In this document: one piece after another, positions 44,344-52,788 of the stretch | How positions within the stretch are numbered: position 1 is the stretch's first letter | Layout: each line of letters begins with the position of its first letter | Source: Acidobacteriota bacterium | Lineage (GTDB): Bacteria > Acidobacteriota > Vicinamibacteria > Vicinamibacterales > UBA2999 | Direction: 5' to 3' | Length of the DNA stretch: 57,070 nucleotides | Assembly (NCBI GenBank): GCA_030650395.1 | Contig: JAUSDY010000104.1 | Span: forward strand, 1 to 57,070 | The notes under the pieces: model-generated | Told to the model about the DNA's origin: nothing | Databases searched by the model: none | Seen by the model: the letters and a program-made list of their open reading frames with translations, nothing else | Translations under genes and position numbers: made by a program

Positions 44344-44514
44344 ATGCCAGTCGATGCTGAGTTGCTCGAAATCCTCGCGTGTCCGGCCTGCAAGACTCCG
44401 GTGACGCTGGTGAAGCAGGGTGCGGCCCTCAAGTGCGCGTCATGCCACCGCGTCTATCCCATCAAGGACGACATCCCGGTGATGCTGATCGACGAGGCGA
44501 CGGTCGAACCCTGA
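44344..44514 (+). CDS. Trm112-like zinc ribbon protein
   Basis: 56 residues of the UPF0434/Trm112 family. Two CxxC pairs (C13/C16 in LACPACK, C31/C34 in KCASCH) form a zinc ribbon, and YPIKDDIPVMLIDEA is the family end. In bacteria such proteins often precede lipopolysaccharide genes, as here. A GTG ten codons upstream is possible. Confidence 0.88.
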   Translation: MPVDAELLEILACPACKTPVTLVKQGAALKCASCHRVYPIKDDIPVMLIDEATVEP

Positions 44515-45584
44515 AGATTCTGCTGATCCGGCTGCGCCTGATCGGGGATGTGGTGTTCACCACGCCCGCGATCGGCGCGTTGCGCCGGCGGTTCCCCGGC
44601 GCGCGCATCACCTACCTTGTCGAAGCCGCGGCCGAGCCCGTGGTGCGGCACCATCCAGGCCTTGACGAGATCATCGTCGCCGCGCGTCCGCGCGGGTTCG
44701 AGCGATGGCGCTACGACGTCAGCCTCGCGCGCCGCATTCGCGCCGCGCGCTTCGACATCGTGATCGACTTTCATGGCGGGCCGCGCAGCCGTGTTCTCAC
44801 GTGGGCCAGCGGTGCGCCGCAACGGATCGGCTACGGCCTGCCCGGACGATCGTGGGGCTACACGGTTCGAGTGCCGTGGACGCGCTCGCTCGTGCCGCCG
44901 CGGCATTCGGTGTCGAATCAATGGGATCTGATCGCAGCGCTCGGGATCGGCGAGCCCCATCGTGTCACGGATCCGGTCGTGATGCCCGTGGATCCGCCCT
45001 CGGTGGCGCGCGTGGCCGGGCGCCTCGCCGCGGCCGGTGTCTCCGCGACCGCGCCGATCGTGGTCGTGCACGTGAGCGCCGGCAACCCGTTTCGCCGCTG
45101 GCCCGCCGCGTCGTTCGCGCAAGTCGCGGCGACGCTCGCACTGGAAGAGCCGCGGCGGCGAATCGTCATCACTTCGGGGCCGTCCGAAGCCGACGCAGCG
45201 GAGGCCGTCGCGGCGGAGGCGAGGGCACTGGCCGGCGCTGCGGCCGGCAGCATCGTACGTTGCGGGGAGTTCGACCTGTCGGAGCTGCGCGCGCTCGTCG
45301 ATCGAGCCGTGTTGTACATCGGCGGCGACAGCGGCCCGCTCCACATCGCCGCCACTTCGTCGACGCCGGTCGTGGCGCTGTTTGGACCGACGCTACCCGA
45401 GCGATCGCTGCCGTGGCGCGATCCGTCGTTGCGAAGCATGGCGGTCGACGCAGGACCCCTGCCCTGCCGGCCGTGCCATCAACGGCACTGCGTGCCGGGG
45501 GACTTTCGCTGTCTGACCGCGATTTCGCCTACCATGGTTCTCGACGCTGCCCGCGCCCTGCTGCGCGTAGAGGCGGGTCTGTAG
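44511..45584 (+). CDS. GT9 heptosyltransferase-like glycosyltransferase, probable CTG start
   Basis: 357 residues. The first Rossmann strand KILLIRLRLIGDVVFTTPA and the acceptor/donor motifs VHVSAGNPFRRW and GGDSGPLHIAA identify ADP-heptose:LPS heptosyltransferases. Family members begin MKILLI; here the codon before AAG is CTG, and no ATG, GTG or TTG is in a suitable place. The CTG overlaps the Trm112 stop as CTGA, so coupled initiation at CTG is the best reading. Its stop lies in the palindrome 45571-45592. Confidence 0.85.
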   Translation: MKILLIRLRLIGDVVFTTPAIGALRRRFPGARITYLVEAAAEPVVRHHPGLDEIIVAARPRGFERWRYDVSLARRIRAARFDIVIDFHGGPRSRVLTWASGAPQRIGYGLPGRSWGYTVRVPWTRSLVPPRHSVSNQWDLIAALGIGEPHRVTDPVVMPVDPPSVARVAGRLAAAGVSATAPIVVVHVSAGNPFRRWPAASFAQVAATLALEEPRRRIVITSGPSEADAAEAVAAEARALAGAAAGSIVRCGEFDLSELRALVDRAVLYIGGDSGPLHIAATSSTPVVALFGPTLPERSLPWRDPSLRSMAVDAGPLPCRPCHQRHCVPGDFRCLTAISPTMVLDAARALLRVEAGL

Positions 45585-45592
45585 ACCCGCCT
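45571..45592. repeat. short perfect palindrome (AGGCGGGTCT), copy 2
   Basis: AGGCGGGTCT-GT-AGACCCGCCT, with the TAG stop of the GT9 gene inside it. Same word as at 35170-35189, about 10 kb away. Confidence 0.85.
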
Positions 45593-45602
45593 GGCGACTG
45601 AC

Positions 45603-46781
45603 ATGACGACGATTTCTCTTACCGCAGGCGCGGCGCCGCGCGATCGCATCGACCAGGCCGGCCTGCTCGCGCTCGTCGGCATCGTCGCGGCGATGCAGCT
45701 GTCGATCGCGGCCACGCAGATTCTGCTCGGCGTCGCGTCGCTCTGCTGGCTGGCCTCGCACCTCACTCGTAGCGAACGGCTCGAGGCGCCGCCATTGTTC
45801 TGGCCACTCGTGGTCTACGCCGCGCTGACGCTGGCATCCGCCGGCTTCTCGCTCGATCCGCGCGTCAGCTTCAGCGATTGCAAGCAGCTGGTGCTGCTGA
45901 TGCTCATCCCGCTGGTCTACGATTTCGCGCGCGGCGGGCGCGCCACCACGATGCTCAGCGTGATCCTCACCGTCGGCGCCGCCAGCGCGCTGGTGGGGAT
46001 CGTGCAGTACGGCGTGCTCAACTTCGACAACCTTGGCCGCCGGCCGCAGGGCACGCTGTCGCACTGGATGACCTACTCGGGCACGTTGATGCTCGTGATC
46101 TGCGCCACCGTGGCCCGGCTGCTCCACGCCAAGCACGGCCGCCTCTGGGCCGCGTTCATCATGCCGGCGCTGCTGGTGAGCCTGATGCTGACCCAGACGC
46201 GCGGCGCCTGGATCGGCGTGGCGGTCGGCGTCGGCGTGGTGTTCCTCACGAAAGATTTCCGGCTCACCGCGTTGATCCCCGTGGTGGTGGTCACCGCCGT
46301 GGTGCTCGCACCGGAAGCGATCAGAGATCGCGCCATTACGATCTTCGACAAGAACGACCTTACCAACCGCGACCGCATCGCGATGCTGCAAGCCGGCGTG
46401 GCGATCGTCAAGGACTATCCCCTCACGGGTGTCGGGCCGAATCAGATCGAGCGGATCTATCCGAACTACCGCGTGCCGGACGCAGTGAAAGCCACCAATC
46501 CGCACTTGCATAACGTGCCGATGCAGATCGCAGCGGAGCGCGGCTTGCTCGCGCTCGCCGCGTGGCTGTGGTTCGTGGCCTCGGCGGCATTAGGTTTGTT
46601 GCGGCTGGCGCGCCGCACTCGGCATCGCAGCCTCGCCGCCGCCGGCCTTGGCGCCCTCGCCGCGATGCTGGCGGCCGGCCTGACCGAATACAACTTCGGC
46701 GACTCCGAGTTTCAGATGCTACTGCTCGTGATGCTGACGCTGCCCTTCGCCGCCAACCGCGACGGAGGGTTGCCGTCGTGA
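45603..46781 (+). CDS. O-antigen ligase/polymerase-like membrane protein
   Basis: 392 residues with about ten to twelve membrane segments. The large periplasmic loop and Wzy_C-type motif (LTQTRGAWIGV, then GVGPNQIERIYPNYRVP and NPHLHNVPMQIAAERG) are typical of WaaL/Wzy proteins that join or polymerise surface glycans. It follows the GT9 gene and overlaps the heptose kinase start (GTGA). Confidence 0.87.
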   Translation: MTTISLTAGAAPRDRIDQAGLLALVGIVAAMQLSIAATQILLGVASLCWLASHLTRSERLEAPPLFWPLVVYAALTLASAGFSLDPRVSFSDCKQLVLLMLIPLVYDFARGGRATTMLSVILTVGAASALVGIVQYGVLNFDNLGRRPQGTLSHWMTYSGTLMLVICATVARLLHAKHGRLWAAFIMPALLVSLMLTQTRGAWIGVAVGVGVVFLTKDFRLTALIPVVVVTAVVLAPEAIRDRAITIFDKNDLTNRDRIAMLQAGVAIVKDYPLTGVGPNQIERIYPNYRVPDAVKATNPHLHNVPMQIAAERGLLALAAWLWFVASAALGLLRLARRTRHRSLAAAGLGALAAMLAAGLTEYNFGDSEFQMLLLVMLTLPFAANRDGGLPS

Positions 46782-47773
46782 CGCCTGCCCTGCTTCCAGA
46801 GATCGCGTCCGCGCGCGCGCACGAGTTGATCGATCGGTTCGCGTCGCGCCGGATCACGGTCGTGGGCGACGTCATGCTCGATCGATTCCTGATCGGCCGT
46901 GTCAGCCGCATGTCGCCCGAGGCGCCGGTGCCCGTGGTGGTGTTCGATCACGAAGAGTTCCGGCTCGGCGGCGCGGCCAACGTGGCGCACAACCTCCGCG
47001 CGCTGGGCGCGGCGGTTGATCTCATCGGCGTGATCGGCGCCGACGAGTCGGGCACGCAGCTCAAGAACGAGCTCGCCGCAAAGGGACTCCATGCCTCGGG
47101 TCTCGTCACCGATCCGGAGCGCCGCACCACCACCAAGATGCGCGTCGTCACCAACAGGAACCAGCAGGTGTCGCGCATCGATTACGAGTCGGATCACGAA
47201 GTCGGCCCTGTGATCGAGAACGCGATTGCCTCGCAGGTCGAATCGCGCGCGCGCTCGGCGCAGGTGGTTCTGGTCTCGGATTATCAGAAGGGTGTCGTGA
47301 CCCGCCGCTCGATGGCACACTTGGTCGCGTTCGGCCAATCCAACGGCGTGCCGGTGATCGTCGACCCCAAGGTCCCGCACATCGATTACTACGCGGGCGC
47401 CGCGCTCGTCACGCCCAATCATCACGAAGCGGAAAGCGCCACCAACTCGCGCATCGTGACCCATGAAGACGCACAGCGCGCCGCAACGGTGCTGCGCCAG
47501 CGTCTTGGCGTGGCCAGCGTGCTGATCACCTGGGGCGAGCACGGCATGTGGCTGAACCACGGCGGCGTCGACGGTTATCTTCCCGCGTCAGCGCGCGAAG
47601 TGTCCGACGTCACGGGCGCCGGCGATACCGTGATTGCCACGCTCGCCCTGGCGATCGCCGCCGGCGGCACGATGCCCGAAGCCGCCCGCCTCGCCAACGA
47701 GGCCGCCTGCATCGTCGTCGCCAAGTTCGGCGCCTCCACGGTCACGCCTGAAGAGCTCAAGCAGCGGTTCTAG
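46778..47773 (+). CDS. rfaE1: D-glycero-beta-D-manno-heptose-7-phosphate kinase
   Basis: 331 residues from GTG at 46778, overlapping the previous stop by four bases. PfkB-type kinase domain only: VVGDVMLDRFLIGRVSRMSP, FRLGGAANVAHNL and DVTGAGDTVIATLALA. The nucleotidyltransferase half of HldE is absent. It makes heptose-1,7-bisphosphate for ADP-heptose, the donor used by the GT9 enzyme upstream. Confidence 0.92.
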   Translation: MTPALLPEIASARAHELIDRFASRRITVVGDVMLDRFLIGRVSRMSPEAPVPVVVFDHEEFRLGGAANVAHNLRALGAAVDLIGVIGADESGTQLKNELAAKGLHASGLVTDPERRTTTKMRVVTNRNQQVSRIDYESDHEVGPVIENAIASQVESRARSAQVVLVSDYQKGVVTRRSMAHLVAFGQSNGVPVIVDPKVPHIDYYAGAALVTPNHHEAESATNSRIVTHEDAQRAATVLRQRLGVASVLITWGEHGMWLNHGGVDGYLPASAREVSDVTGAGDTVIATLALAIAAGGTMPEAARLANEAACIVVAKFGASTVTPEELKQRF

Positions 47774-48060
47774 TCGTCCACGTAACTGAACGCGACGCGG
47801 ACCTTGTCGCCTTCGCCCTTTTCACCGCGCACGCGTTTGGGCACGGGCAGGAAACCCTCGCCGGTCTTGGCGCGCCACACGCTGGTATCCCACTCGACGC
47901 CGTCGACAATCGCGTGAATGGGCGTGCGGTTCCAGGCCCGCGTCACCGGCGGCGCCAGCTTTTTCGGCACCAGCAGGTAGGTCCATCCACCCTTGCCGGC
48001 GAGGCGCGCCAGCGTGGCCCAAAATGGTCCTCTCTTAAGCGCTGGCGGGGCTTTCTTCAC
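47770..48060 (-). CDS. DUF1905 domain protein
   Basis: 96 residues from GTG at 48060, four bases after the VOC gene stop. GPFWATLARLAGKGGWTYL, the middle PIHAIVDGVEWDTSV and the end GDKVRVAFSY fit DUF1905. Function unknown. Its TAG stop and that of the convergent kinase gene share the palindrome CTAG. Confidence 0.78.
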   Translation of the reverse strand: MKKAPPALKRGPFWATLARLAGKGGWTYLLVPKKLAPPVTRAWNRTPIHAIVDGVEWDTSVWRAKTGEGFLPVPKRVRGEKGEGDKVRVAFSYVDD

Positions 48061-48064
48061 GGTG

Positions 48065-48436
48065 CTATCTGCCGGTCCTTTCTTCGCTGACCGAGATGGC
48101 CAACCCGTCGGGGTCGAGATATTGCGCGATGCGCGCACCGAACAGATCTTTCGGCTGCTGCGTGCACGGGACGTTCTGCTCCAGCATCCGCGCATGAAAC
48201 ATGTCGAGGTCCGGCACGCACAGTCCGGGACGGCATCGTCCGGGCGGAACCTTGTCCGGATCCTCGTCCGCAGCCTTGGGCGCCTCGCTGGCATGAAGCG
48301 CCAGCGTCGCGCCCTCGGTCGCGAATTCCGACCACTGCGGCGAATCAAATTTCAGCGGCAGCCCGCAGACGTCGCGATAGAACGCGACCGATCGTTGCAT
48401 GTCGCTCACGAACACGATGGCGTAGTTCACCCGCAC
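48065..48436 (-). CDS. VOC/glyoxalase-family protein
   Basis: 123 residues from GTG at 48436, with GGAGGG upstream. One VOC fold made of two beta-alpha-beta3 halves: VNYAIVFVSDMQRSVAFYRD at the start and YLDPDGLAISVSEE at the end. Metal and substrate are not clear. It forms a close pair with the DUF1905 gene. Confidence 0.85.
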   Translation of the reverse strand: MRVNYAIVFVSDMQRSVAFYRDVCGLPLKFDSPQWSEFATEGATLALHASEAPKAADEDPDKVPPGRCRPGLCVPDLDMFHARMLEQNVPCTQQPKDLFGARIAQYLDPDGLAISVSEERTGR

Positions 48437-48454
48437 TGGAAGCCCTCCAATTGT

Positions 48455-48796
48455 TCAAGACCTGAGCCGGCCCTCGCCGATCGTCTCCGCCCGCACCGCG
48501 GCCGCGAGCCCTGAGTACGCCCAGAACACGGCGGCGCCAAGCCCGATGGCGGCCGCCACCGTCACCACAAACGTCGCGTCCGGCCCCGTTTCCCACACCA
48601 GCGGCGCCGCGGTCGCTTGCCATTCCGATCGGCCCGCGCCGAACTCGCCGAGGAACACGAACATGTTGCCGCCGGCGTGGAGCACCAGGCTCGGAAGAAT
48701 CGAGTTCGTGATGAAGGCCAGCCGCCGGACGGTGCCGAGTCGCAGCCCCTCACCCCGCCGCCGGGGACTTCCCAACCGCACGATACTGATGGCCAT
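48455..48796 (-). pseudogene. remnant of a CPBP-type membrane protease
   Basis: 113 codons. The part from AFITNSILPSLVLHAGGN onwards matches the last motif and last membrane segments of CPBP (CAAX protease-like) proteins. The EExxxR and FxxxH motifs that should come before are absent. The first 26 codons overlap the end of the DUF2306 gene and are probably not original. Likely a decayed gene. Confidence 0.55.
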
Positions 48797-49553
48797 CGGT
48801 GATCTCGTTCGGTAACACTACGCGCACGCGTGGGCGCGTGTATCTTATCCAGGCTTCCGCGGCAGCAAGCGTGACGATCCATCCGGTCCACACCGAAAGT
48901 ACAAACTGCTGTGGCGGCGGCATGCCGGACGGAGTGAGCGCGGCGTCGATGGCGGCGAACGCAAACCTTTCGGTCGCGATGGCGACCGCAAATGCGAACA
49001 CCCGAATCATCCACTCACGGTGGCGCGCAATCTGACGCCGGCGAATCGCGACGAACGCGACGACGATGGAGACGAGCAGCGTCCCCCCGAACAAGGCAAC
49101 CGCCACCGCTTCGCCGGGCCCGCCGTACGGAATGCGGATGCCGAAATACATTCCCGGAAGAAGTGTGACGACGAGAAGCGGTAAGAGAATGCGGCCTGAC
49201 CACCGATGCAGCGCGGGGTTTCGGAAGCGGATTCGGGAGGAAAACTGCAACGGCGCGAGCAGCAGGAACAGACCGCCGGGCACAACGTGCATCAACGTCA
49301 ACACAGGGTGTGCGGCGAAGCTGCTGTCCATCCGCGCCAGCTCCGCCGGCCGCTGCAGGGCCATCGGATCGTCACGGCCCATCGCCGCCATTGTCCATTG
49401 CCGTACCGGTTCAGCGCGCGTGATGAAATCGTCAGGGAAGACGGTTCGCCCGACCGCCGCGAAGACACCGGTGGCGACGAGTACAGCGACGACGGCCCAC
49501 AACGCGCGAGTCAGCGCGGGTGATGGCTCGCGGCGGAAGCCGTCGGCGCTCAT
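48750..49553 (-). CDS. DUF2306 membrane protein
   Basis: 267 residues with about six or seven membrane segments. The family core has LTLMHVVPGGLFLLLAPLQF, the NPALHRWSGRI motif and ARHREWMIRVFAFAVA, with His residues in membrane-facing places as in cytochrome b561-like folds. Function unknown. The last residues overlap the CPBP remnant. Confidence 0.8.
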   Translation of the reverse strand: MSADGFRREPSPALTRALWAVVAVLVATGVFAAVGRTVFPDDFITRAEPVRQWTMAAMGRDDPMALQRPAELARMDSSFAAHPVLTLMHVVPGGLFLLLAPLQFSSRIRFRNPALHRWSGRILLPLLVVTLLPGMYFGIRIPYGGPGEAVAVALFGGTLLVSIVVAFVAIRRRQIARHREWMIRVFAFAVAIATERFAFAAIDAALTPSGMPPPQQFVLSVWTGWIVTLAAAEAWIRYTRPRVRVVLPNEITDGHQYRAVGKSPAAG

Positions 49554-49562
49554 GGCCTGCGG

Positions 49563-49835
49563 TTATTCCGCCGTCGTCGGGTTGATCGTGGTCTTGATTT
49601 CCGAAACCTTGTCGGCGGGAAATCCGCCCTGGCGCGCGTGTTCCCGCACCATCTCCTCATTGGGCGCGCGGTAGACGCAGAAGATCTGGTCGCCGGTCAC
49701 GTAGCTGTGCACCCACTGGATCTGCGGGCCCATGTTGCTGAGCACGCCGCACGACTTCTGCGAAATGCCCTTCAGATCCGCCGCGGAGAGCTTGCCCGCG
49801 CCGGGAATATTGCGTTCGATCAGATACTGCGGCAT
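49563..49835 (-). CDS. DUF4242 (nickel-responsive SCO4226-like) protein
   Basis: 90 residues from ATG at 49835, set by a strong GAGGAGG seven bases upstream. MPQYLIERNIPGAGKLS, QIQWVHSYVTGDQIFCVY and ARQGGFPADKVSEI fit DUF4242, a small ferredoxin-like fold. Some members bind nickel; no role is shown here. Confidence 0.82.
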   Translation of the reverse strand: MPQYLIERNIPGAGKLSAADLKGISQKSCGVLSNMGPQIQWVHSYVTGDQIFCVYRAPNEEMVREHARQGGFPADKVSEIKTTINPTTAE

Positions 49836-49892
49836 CGTTGCCTCCTCGTTTGGTATGGCACATTCTGCCATAGAAGGCTGACGCGGGCTCGG

Positions 49893-49931
49893 GGCACCCC
49901 ATAAAGGGGTGCCCTACATGGGGTGCCCTAC
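49893..49931. repeat. palindrome plus tandem GGGGTGCCCTAC
   Basis: GGCACCCC-ATAAA-GGGGTGCC (49893-49913) and a second GGGGTGCCCTAC (49920-49931) right after it. It lies between the DUF4242 and GNAT genes. Confidence 0.8.
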
Positions 49932-50461
49932 GAAATTTCGAGATTCCGGTAATACACGGTCGTGCTACACAGCCCGCCTTTTGGAAACAGCGCATAGTCG
50001 GGGATGTCGCCGACCCGCGTCCACCCCATGCGCTCGTACAAGCGCGCGGCATCGCCTCCGGTCACCGCGTCGAGCACCAGCAGCGTCTTGCCGCATTCGC
50101 GCGCCGTGCCTTCCGCGGCCCGCATCAACGCCGCTCCCAGCCCCTGCCGGCGGACGCGGCGATGCACCAGCATCTTCGACAGGTCGGCGCGGTGCGGCTG
50201 GTTCTCCGGCAGATCAAACGTCAGTTGCACCGTGCCGCACACGCCATGCGCATCTTCGGCAACCAGCACCGCTCGCTCGCCCGCGGCAACGCCCTGGGCG
50301 ACGCGGCGCCAGAATGCCACGGCGCGATCGCGCGTCAGCGGATGCATGAAGCTGACCGACGCGCCGCCGTCGACGCAGTCGATCAAGACGCCGGCCAGCT
50401 CCTCGACGAGCGCGTCGCTGATCGCAGGCACGCGGCGCACTGACCATGAAGGCGCGCTCAC
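49928..50461 (-). CDS. GNAT family N-acetyltransferase
   Basis: 177 residues. The acetyl-CoA loop [19 protein letters not shown] and the beta5 region [20 protein letters not shown] are clear. Substrate unknown. The ATG overlaps the DUF1801 stop by four bases (ATGA), so both are expressed together. Confidence 0.88.
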   Translation of the reverse strand: MSAPSWSVRRVPAISDALVEELAGVLIDCVDGGASVSFMHPLTRDRAVAFWRRVAQGVAAGERAVLVAEDAHGVCGTVQLTFDLPENQPHRADLSKMLVHRRVRRQGLGAALMRAAEGTARECGKTLLVLDAVTGGDAARLYERMGWTRVGDIPDYALFPKGGLCSTTVYYRNLEIS

Positions 50462-50862
50462 GTGCGGGAGGCCTTTCCCTTCCGAACTTCAGCGACCCGC
50501 GCCTTGACGAGCCGCTTCACGAGCGCCAGCGGCGGCGGCTGATCGAGTGGAAAGCGAATCGTCCCGGTCGAGGTCTCGTAGCCTTCGATCTCTGCCGCAT
50601 GGCGACGCCTGATGTTCGCGGTCATCGGATAGAGGCTGCAGTGCTGCTTGAAGGCCGCGTACCAAACCAAGGCTTTACCATCGAGCTTGAAGCCGGGAAT
50701 GCGGTAGCTGAAACTCTCTGTCGCGTCGGGGGCCGCCGCACGAATGGCACCGCGCATGTTCTGAAGAAACCGCCGGGCGTCTGGCGGCAGCGAGGCAAGG
50801 TAGGTTCGCACCTGCCGGCCGATCGTTTTGGCGTTGGCTTTTGGCGATGAAGACGCGGCCAC
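50458..50862 (-). CDS. DUF1801 protein
   Basis: 134 residues from GTG at 50862, three bases after the DinB-like stop. [37 protein letters not shown] and [11 protein letters not shown] are the YdhG/DUF1801 pattern, related to frataxin-like folds. Function unknown. Confidence 0.85.
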   Translation of the reverse strand: MAASSSPKANAKTIGRQVRTYLASLPPDARRFLQNMRGAIRAAAPDATESFSYRIPGFKLDGKALVWYAAFKQHCSLYPMTANIRRRHAAEIEGYETSTGTIRFPLDQPPPLALVKRLVKARVAEVRKGKASRT

Positions 50863-50865
50863 GAT

Positions 50866-51345
50866 TCACTTGAGCGAGTCGCGGGCCGCCGCGCGCCACC
50901 CAGACAGCTGGCCGAGGTGATAACTCATGTGCCCGGTCAGCAGATACGCGGCGAAGTCCCCTGCGGTCGGGAATGCGCCGCGCGCGGTCTCGTACGGATT
51001 GGGCGCCGCCAGCAGCTCGGCAGATGCGTTCGGGCCGTTGGCCGCCAACCCTCCGTAGATCGATCGGAACGCGGCAAGCAGCTCCTTCATCGGCGGGTAG
51101 GTCTTGGCGTCGAGGCTCGGGGCCGTGCCCGGGGAAAACATCGCCCGCCACTCTTTCGGCGCCACCGGCGGCAGCCCGCAGAGACGTCCAGCGAAGTCGC
51201 CGGTCACGATCATGTGGCCGAGCAACCAGCCGGCGGTCTTGAGCCCCGGCGCCGGCTCAAGCGCGAGGTGCTGGTCGCCGAGATCGGCCAGTAACCGATC
51301 GTAGACCTTGAGGTGAAATCCACACTGTCTTGCTGCTGCCTGCAT
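50866..51345 (-). CDS. DinB-like protein
   Basis: 159 residues, four-helix DinB/YfiT fold. The His triad candidates are in LLGHMIVTGD and GHMSYHLGQL. Members bind a metal and some are thiol-dependent transferases. It is the first of a tight trio with DUF1801 and GNAT. Confidence 0.83.
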   Translation of the reverse strand: MQAAARQCGFHLKVYDRLLADLGDQHLALEPAPGLKTAGWLLGHMIVTGDFAGRLCGLPPVAPKEWRAMFSPGTAPSLDAKTYPPMKELLAAFRSIYGGLAANGPNASAELLAAPNPYETARGAFPTAGDFAAYLLTGHMSYHLGQLSGWRAAARDSLK

Positions 51346-51375
51346 AAGAACCTCGCAATGGGAAAGAAGTGCCGG

Positions 51376-52269
51376 TCACGGTAAGAGAAGCCGGCGCACA
51401 CTGGCAATCACTTGTGGCCAGACGTCGGACTTTGGATCGATGAAGACGAAGTGATCCGCAGTGGGGAGCGCTGATATCTGTACCACGTCGCCGGCGCGTT
51501 TTGCAGCGATCTCGTACGGTGCCGCATGGGCGGCAAACATCCGGCCTGTAAAAAATGCCTGCGGAACGCCGAGCGGCAAGACCTCGATTGGAGAGGCTTC
51601 GCGATATCGCTGGGGGCGCTCTTCGGGCGTGCCGCCGATCAAGTCGGTGATGACAGGCCCGCCACAGACCGGCCGCTGCAGCGGAATCGTCGCCTTCAGG
51701 TCGGCAGGCCCATCCAGGCTGACCACTCCCGACAGTCGAAGTGGGTCGCGGGTAAACAGATCGCTCGTGGCCGGCAACTTCGGACGCGCGGCCAGCCACA
51801 GCGCGAGGTGCGCGCCGGCCGAGTGGCCGATTGAAATCACGCGCTTCAGATCCAACGAATGATCGGGCGCGAGCGTGCGGATGACATCGGCGCCGGCCGC
51901 AACGTCCCGGAACGTGCCGGGCCAGCCGCCACCTTCGTCACCAAGACGCCGATACTCGATGTTCCAGGTCGCGATGCCGGCCTCGTTCAGCGCCGCAGCC
52001 ATGGGACGCATGTTGTCGATCGCAACCGCGCGCGGGTCGAGGGTTCCCAGTCTTGCAAGCCAGCATCCTCCGTGAATGACGATGGCGACCGGGTGCGGTC
52101 CTTTGGTTGATGGCAGGCGCAATTCGCCGAACTGCAGGGCGCCGCTGCCATAGGCGATGCGGCGCGCGCCCGGTGCAACGGGGGCATTCGCCAGGTCGAC
52201 AGGACCCCTGTTCTGCGCCGAGACGGCACAGCTGAGGAAAGCGATAGCGAGTAAGCACTGGGTTTTCAC
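51376..52269 (-). CDS. secreted alpha/beta hydrolase (esterase type)
   Basis: 297 residues from GTG at 52269, chosen because MKTQCLLAIAFLSCAVSAQ then forms a signal peptide. Oxyanion motif HGGCW, nucleophile motif GHSAGAH, and a His in TADHFVFID near the end fit a BD-FAE type esterase. Substrate unknown. Confidence 0.83.
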   Translation of the reverse strand: MKTQCLLAIAFLSCAVSAQNRGPVDLANAPVAPGARRIAYGSGALQFGELRLPSTKGPHPVAIVIHGGCWLARLGTLDPRAVAIDNMRPMAAALNEAGIATWNIEYRRLGDEGGGWPGTFRDVAAGADVIRTLAPDHSLDLKRVISIGHSAGAHLALWLAARPKLPATSDLFTRDPLRLSGVVSLDGPADLKATIPLQRPVCGGPVITDLIGGTPEERPQRYREASPIEVLPLGVPQAFFTGRMFAAHAAPYEIAAKRAGDVVQISALPTADHFVFIDPKSDVWPQVIASVRRLLLP

Positions 52270-52286
52270 GAACGTGCCGCGACGGC

Positions 52287-52775
52287 TCAAGGTGCAGGTC
52301 TCGGCACGACGCGTTGATAGACCACTAACCATTCTCCAGTTCGTTTACGCCACACCGTCACAAGCTGGGCTCGCGAATCGGCGAGGGGTGCGCCCGCCGC
52401 ATCCGCGCCGCCGACATTGACCGAGGCAACTTCGATGAGGGCGACATCGGGCGTGACGAATTCGATCCGGATAGAGTCTGGCGGATGCGTGTGATGCCGG
52501 CCGGAACGAGAGGAGGCGCTCAGCAGCGACGTTCGATAATCGGCTTCGATCTCTTCCCGGCCGCGAAGCACCTTGCCGTTGAGCGCCACGGTCTGCGCAT
52601 CAGGCGCGTAGATATCCACGAGCCCTCGGATATCGCCATGTTCGGACGCGAGTTGATGCGCCGCAATGCGTTGCCGCAGGATTGCCTCGTCGGCCGGCGA
52701 TTGTTGGCCCGACAGAGCCGCTGCGCCGGAAAGGACACACACCATCGAGAGAATTGCGGTTATCACTCTACGCAT
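52287..52775 (-). CDS. secreted SnoaL/DUF4440-like protein
   Basis: 162 residues with a signal peptide ending near AAALSGQ. The fold has GDIRGLVDIYAPDAQTVAL, RGREEIEADYR and the end WLVVYQRVV, typical of SgcJ/EcaC or DUF4440 proteins, which may bind or turn over small molecules. It lies 17 bases before the esterase. Confidence 0.8.
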   Translation of the reverse strand: MRRVITAILSMVCVLSGAAALSGQQSPADEAILRQRIAAHQLASEHGDIRGLVDIYAPDAQTVALNGKVLRGREEIEADYRTSLLSASSRSGRHHTHPPDSIRIEFVTPDVALIEVASVNVGGADAAGAPLADSRAQLVTVWRKRTGEWLVVYQRVVPRPAP

Positions 52776-52788
52776 CTGGTCTCCTCAT

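Noticed and set aside
44379-44510. GTG-started extension of the GT9 gene
   Set aside because: The extra 44 residues lie over the Trm112-like gene in another frame and have no likeness to the family.
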